In this document: in pieces, positions 42,400 to 42,491 of the stretch
Layout: every line of letters begins with the position of its first letter
How positions within the stretch are numbered: position 1 is the stretch's first letter
Assembly (NCBI GenBank): GCA_016297215.1
Contig: JAEDGZ010000020.1
Coordinates: 1-42,491 of the forward strand
Source: Paludibacteraceae bacterium
Lineage (GTDB): Bacteria; Bacteroidota; Bacteroidia; Bacteroidales; Paludibacteraceae
Length of the DNA stretch: 42,491 nucleotides
Direction of reading: 5' to 3'
Made by a program: the position numbers and the translations under genes
The notes under the pieces: model-generated
Told to the model about the DNA's origin: nothing
Databases searched by the model: none
Seen by the model: the letters and a program-made list of their open reading frames with translations, nothing else

Positions 42400-42491
42400 C
42401 TATTTCACCCTAATGGGCTTGATTGCAGGCAGCACTACCGACCCGCCGGCATTGGCGTATGCCACCGCCCAGTCCTCGGTCAACGACCGCG
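42400..42491 (-). CDS. Partial gene at the right edge, C-terminal 29 residues
   Basis: An open frame enters from the right edge and ends at the TAG at 42402-42400, with residues such as LTEDWAVAYANAGGSVVLPA. Too short to assign. Its position upstream of dapL suggests another cell-wall or lysine gene, but the residues do not settle it. Confidence 0.45.
   Translation of the reverse strand, partial: RSLTEDWAVAYANAGGSVVLPAIKPIRVK

Overview
The window reads as a chromosome segment of a Bacteroidales bacterium. The clues are Bacteroidetes-type promoters (TTTG, a spacer of about 20 nt, then TAnnTTTG) in front of several genes, a type IX secretion plug-type protein, the paired DUF6452/DUF6048-type genes, DapL, and transposon families typical of gut Bacteroidales. 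No 16S gene is present, so genus cannot be given.

Layout. 1-0.43 kb: a remnant of a type I restriction methylase. 0.6-12.0 kb: a core block on the + strand (rplU, rpmA, serS, three envelope/lipoprotein-type genes, tkt, leuS, uvrB). 12.1-25.1 kb: an AT-richer accessory island. It holds two degenerate copies of one transposon around two small envelope genes, an hsdS remnant, and an NrtR-like Nudix regulator followed by a four-gene operon with a DarT-type ADP-ribosyltransferase and a NADAR-like partner. It also holds a DUF5053-like gene, three blocks of a hairpin-rich repeat, a 25-unit array of 28-bp degenerate repeats, phage tail-gene remnants and a split tyrosine integrase facing the 3' end of tRNA-Thr(CGT). 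25.5-27.0 kb: the T9SS plug-type gene. 27.0-33.3 kb: three IS1595-type elements nested one inside another, each with a perfect 8-bp target duplication and each carrying passenger genes. 33.5-42.3 kb: a core block on the - strand (infB, nusA, rimP, yraN, glmS, dapL), with a partial gene at the right edge.

How it fits together. The core genes are ordinary translation, repair, pentose-phosphate and cell-wall functions. The two parts most likely to hold undescribed biology are these. (1) The NrtR / TPR / unknown / DarT-fusion / NADAR operon at 15.5-19.95 kb: the toxin would consume NAD+ to modify DNA, the partner would remove the mark, and the neighbouring regulator belongs to a family that senses ADP-ribose. 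(2) The IS1595-type elements act as carriers of small unrelated genes, most of whose products share one roughly 25-residue motif (I-x-L-[NST]-E-x-x-L-x-x-x-I-K-E-S-[VI]-[KR]-x-[VY]-L). A third theme runs through the core: many intergenic gaps are filled with short-period word-like repeats that reach into gene ends and, in places, supply start or stop codons.
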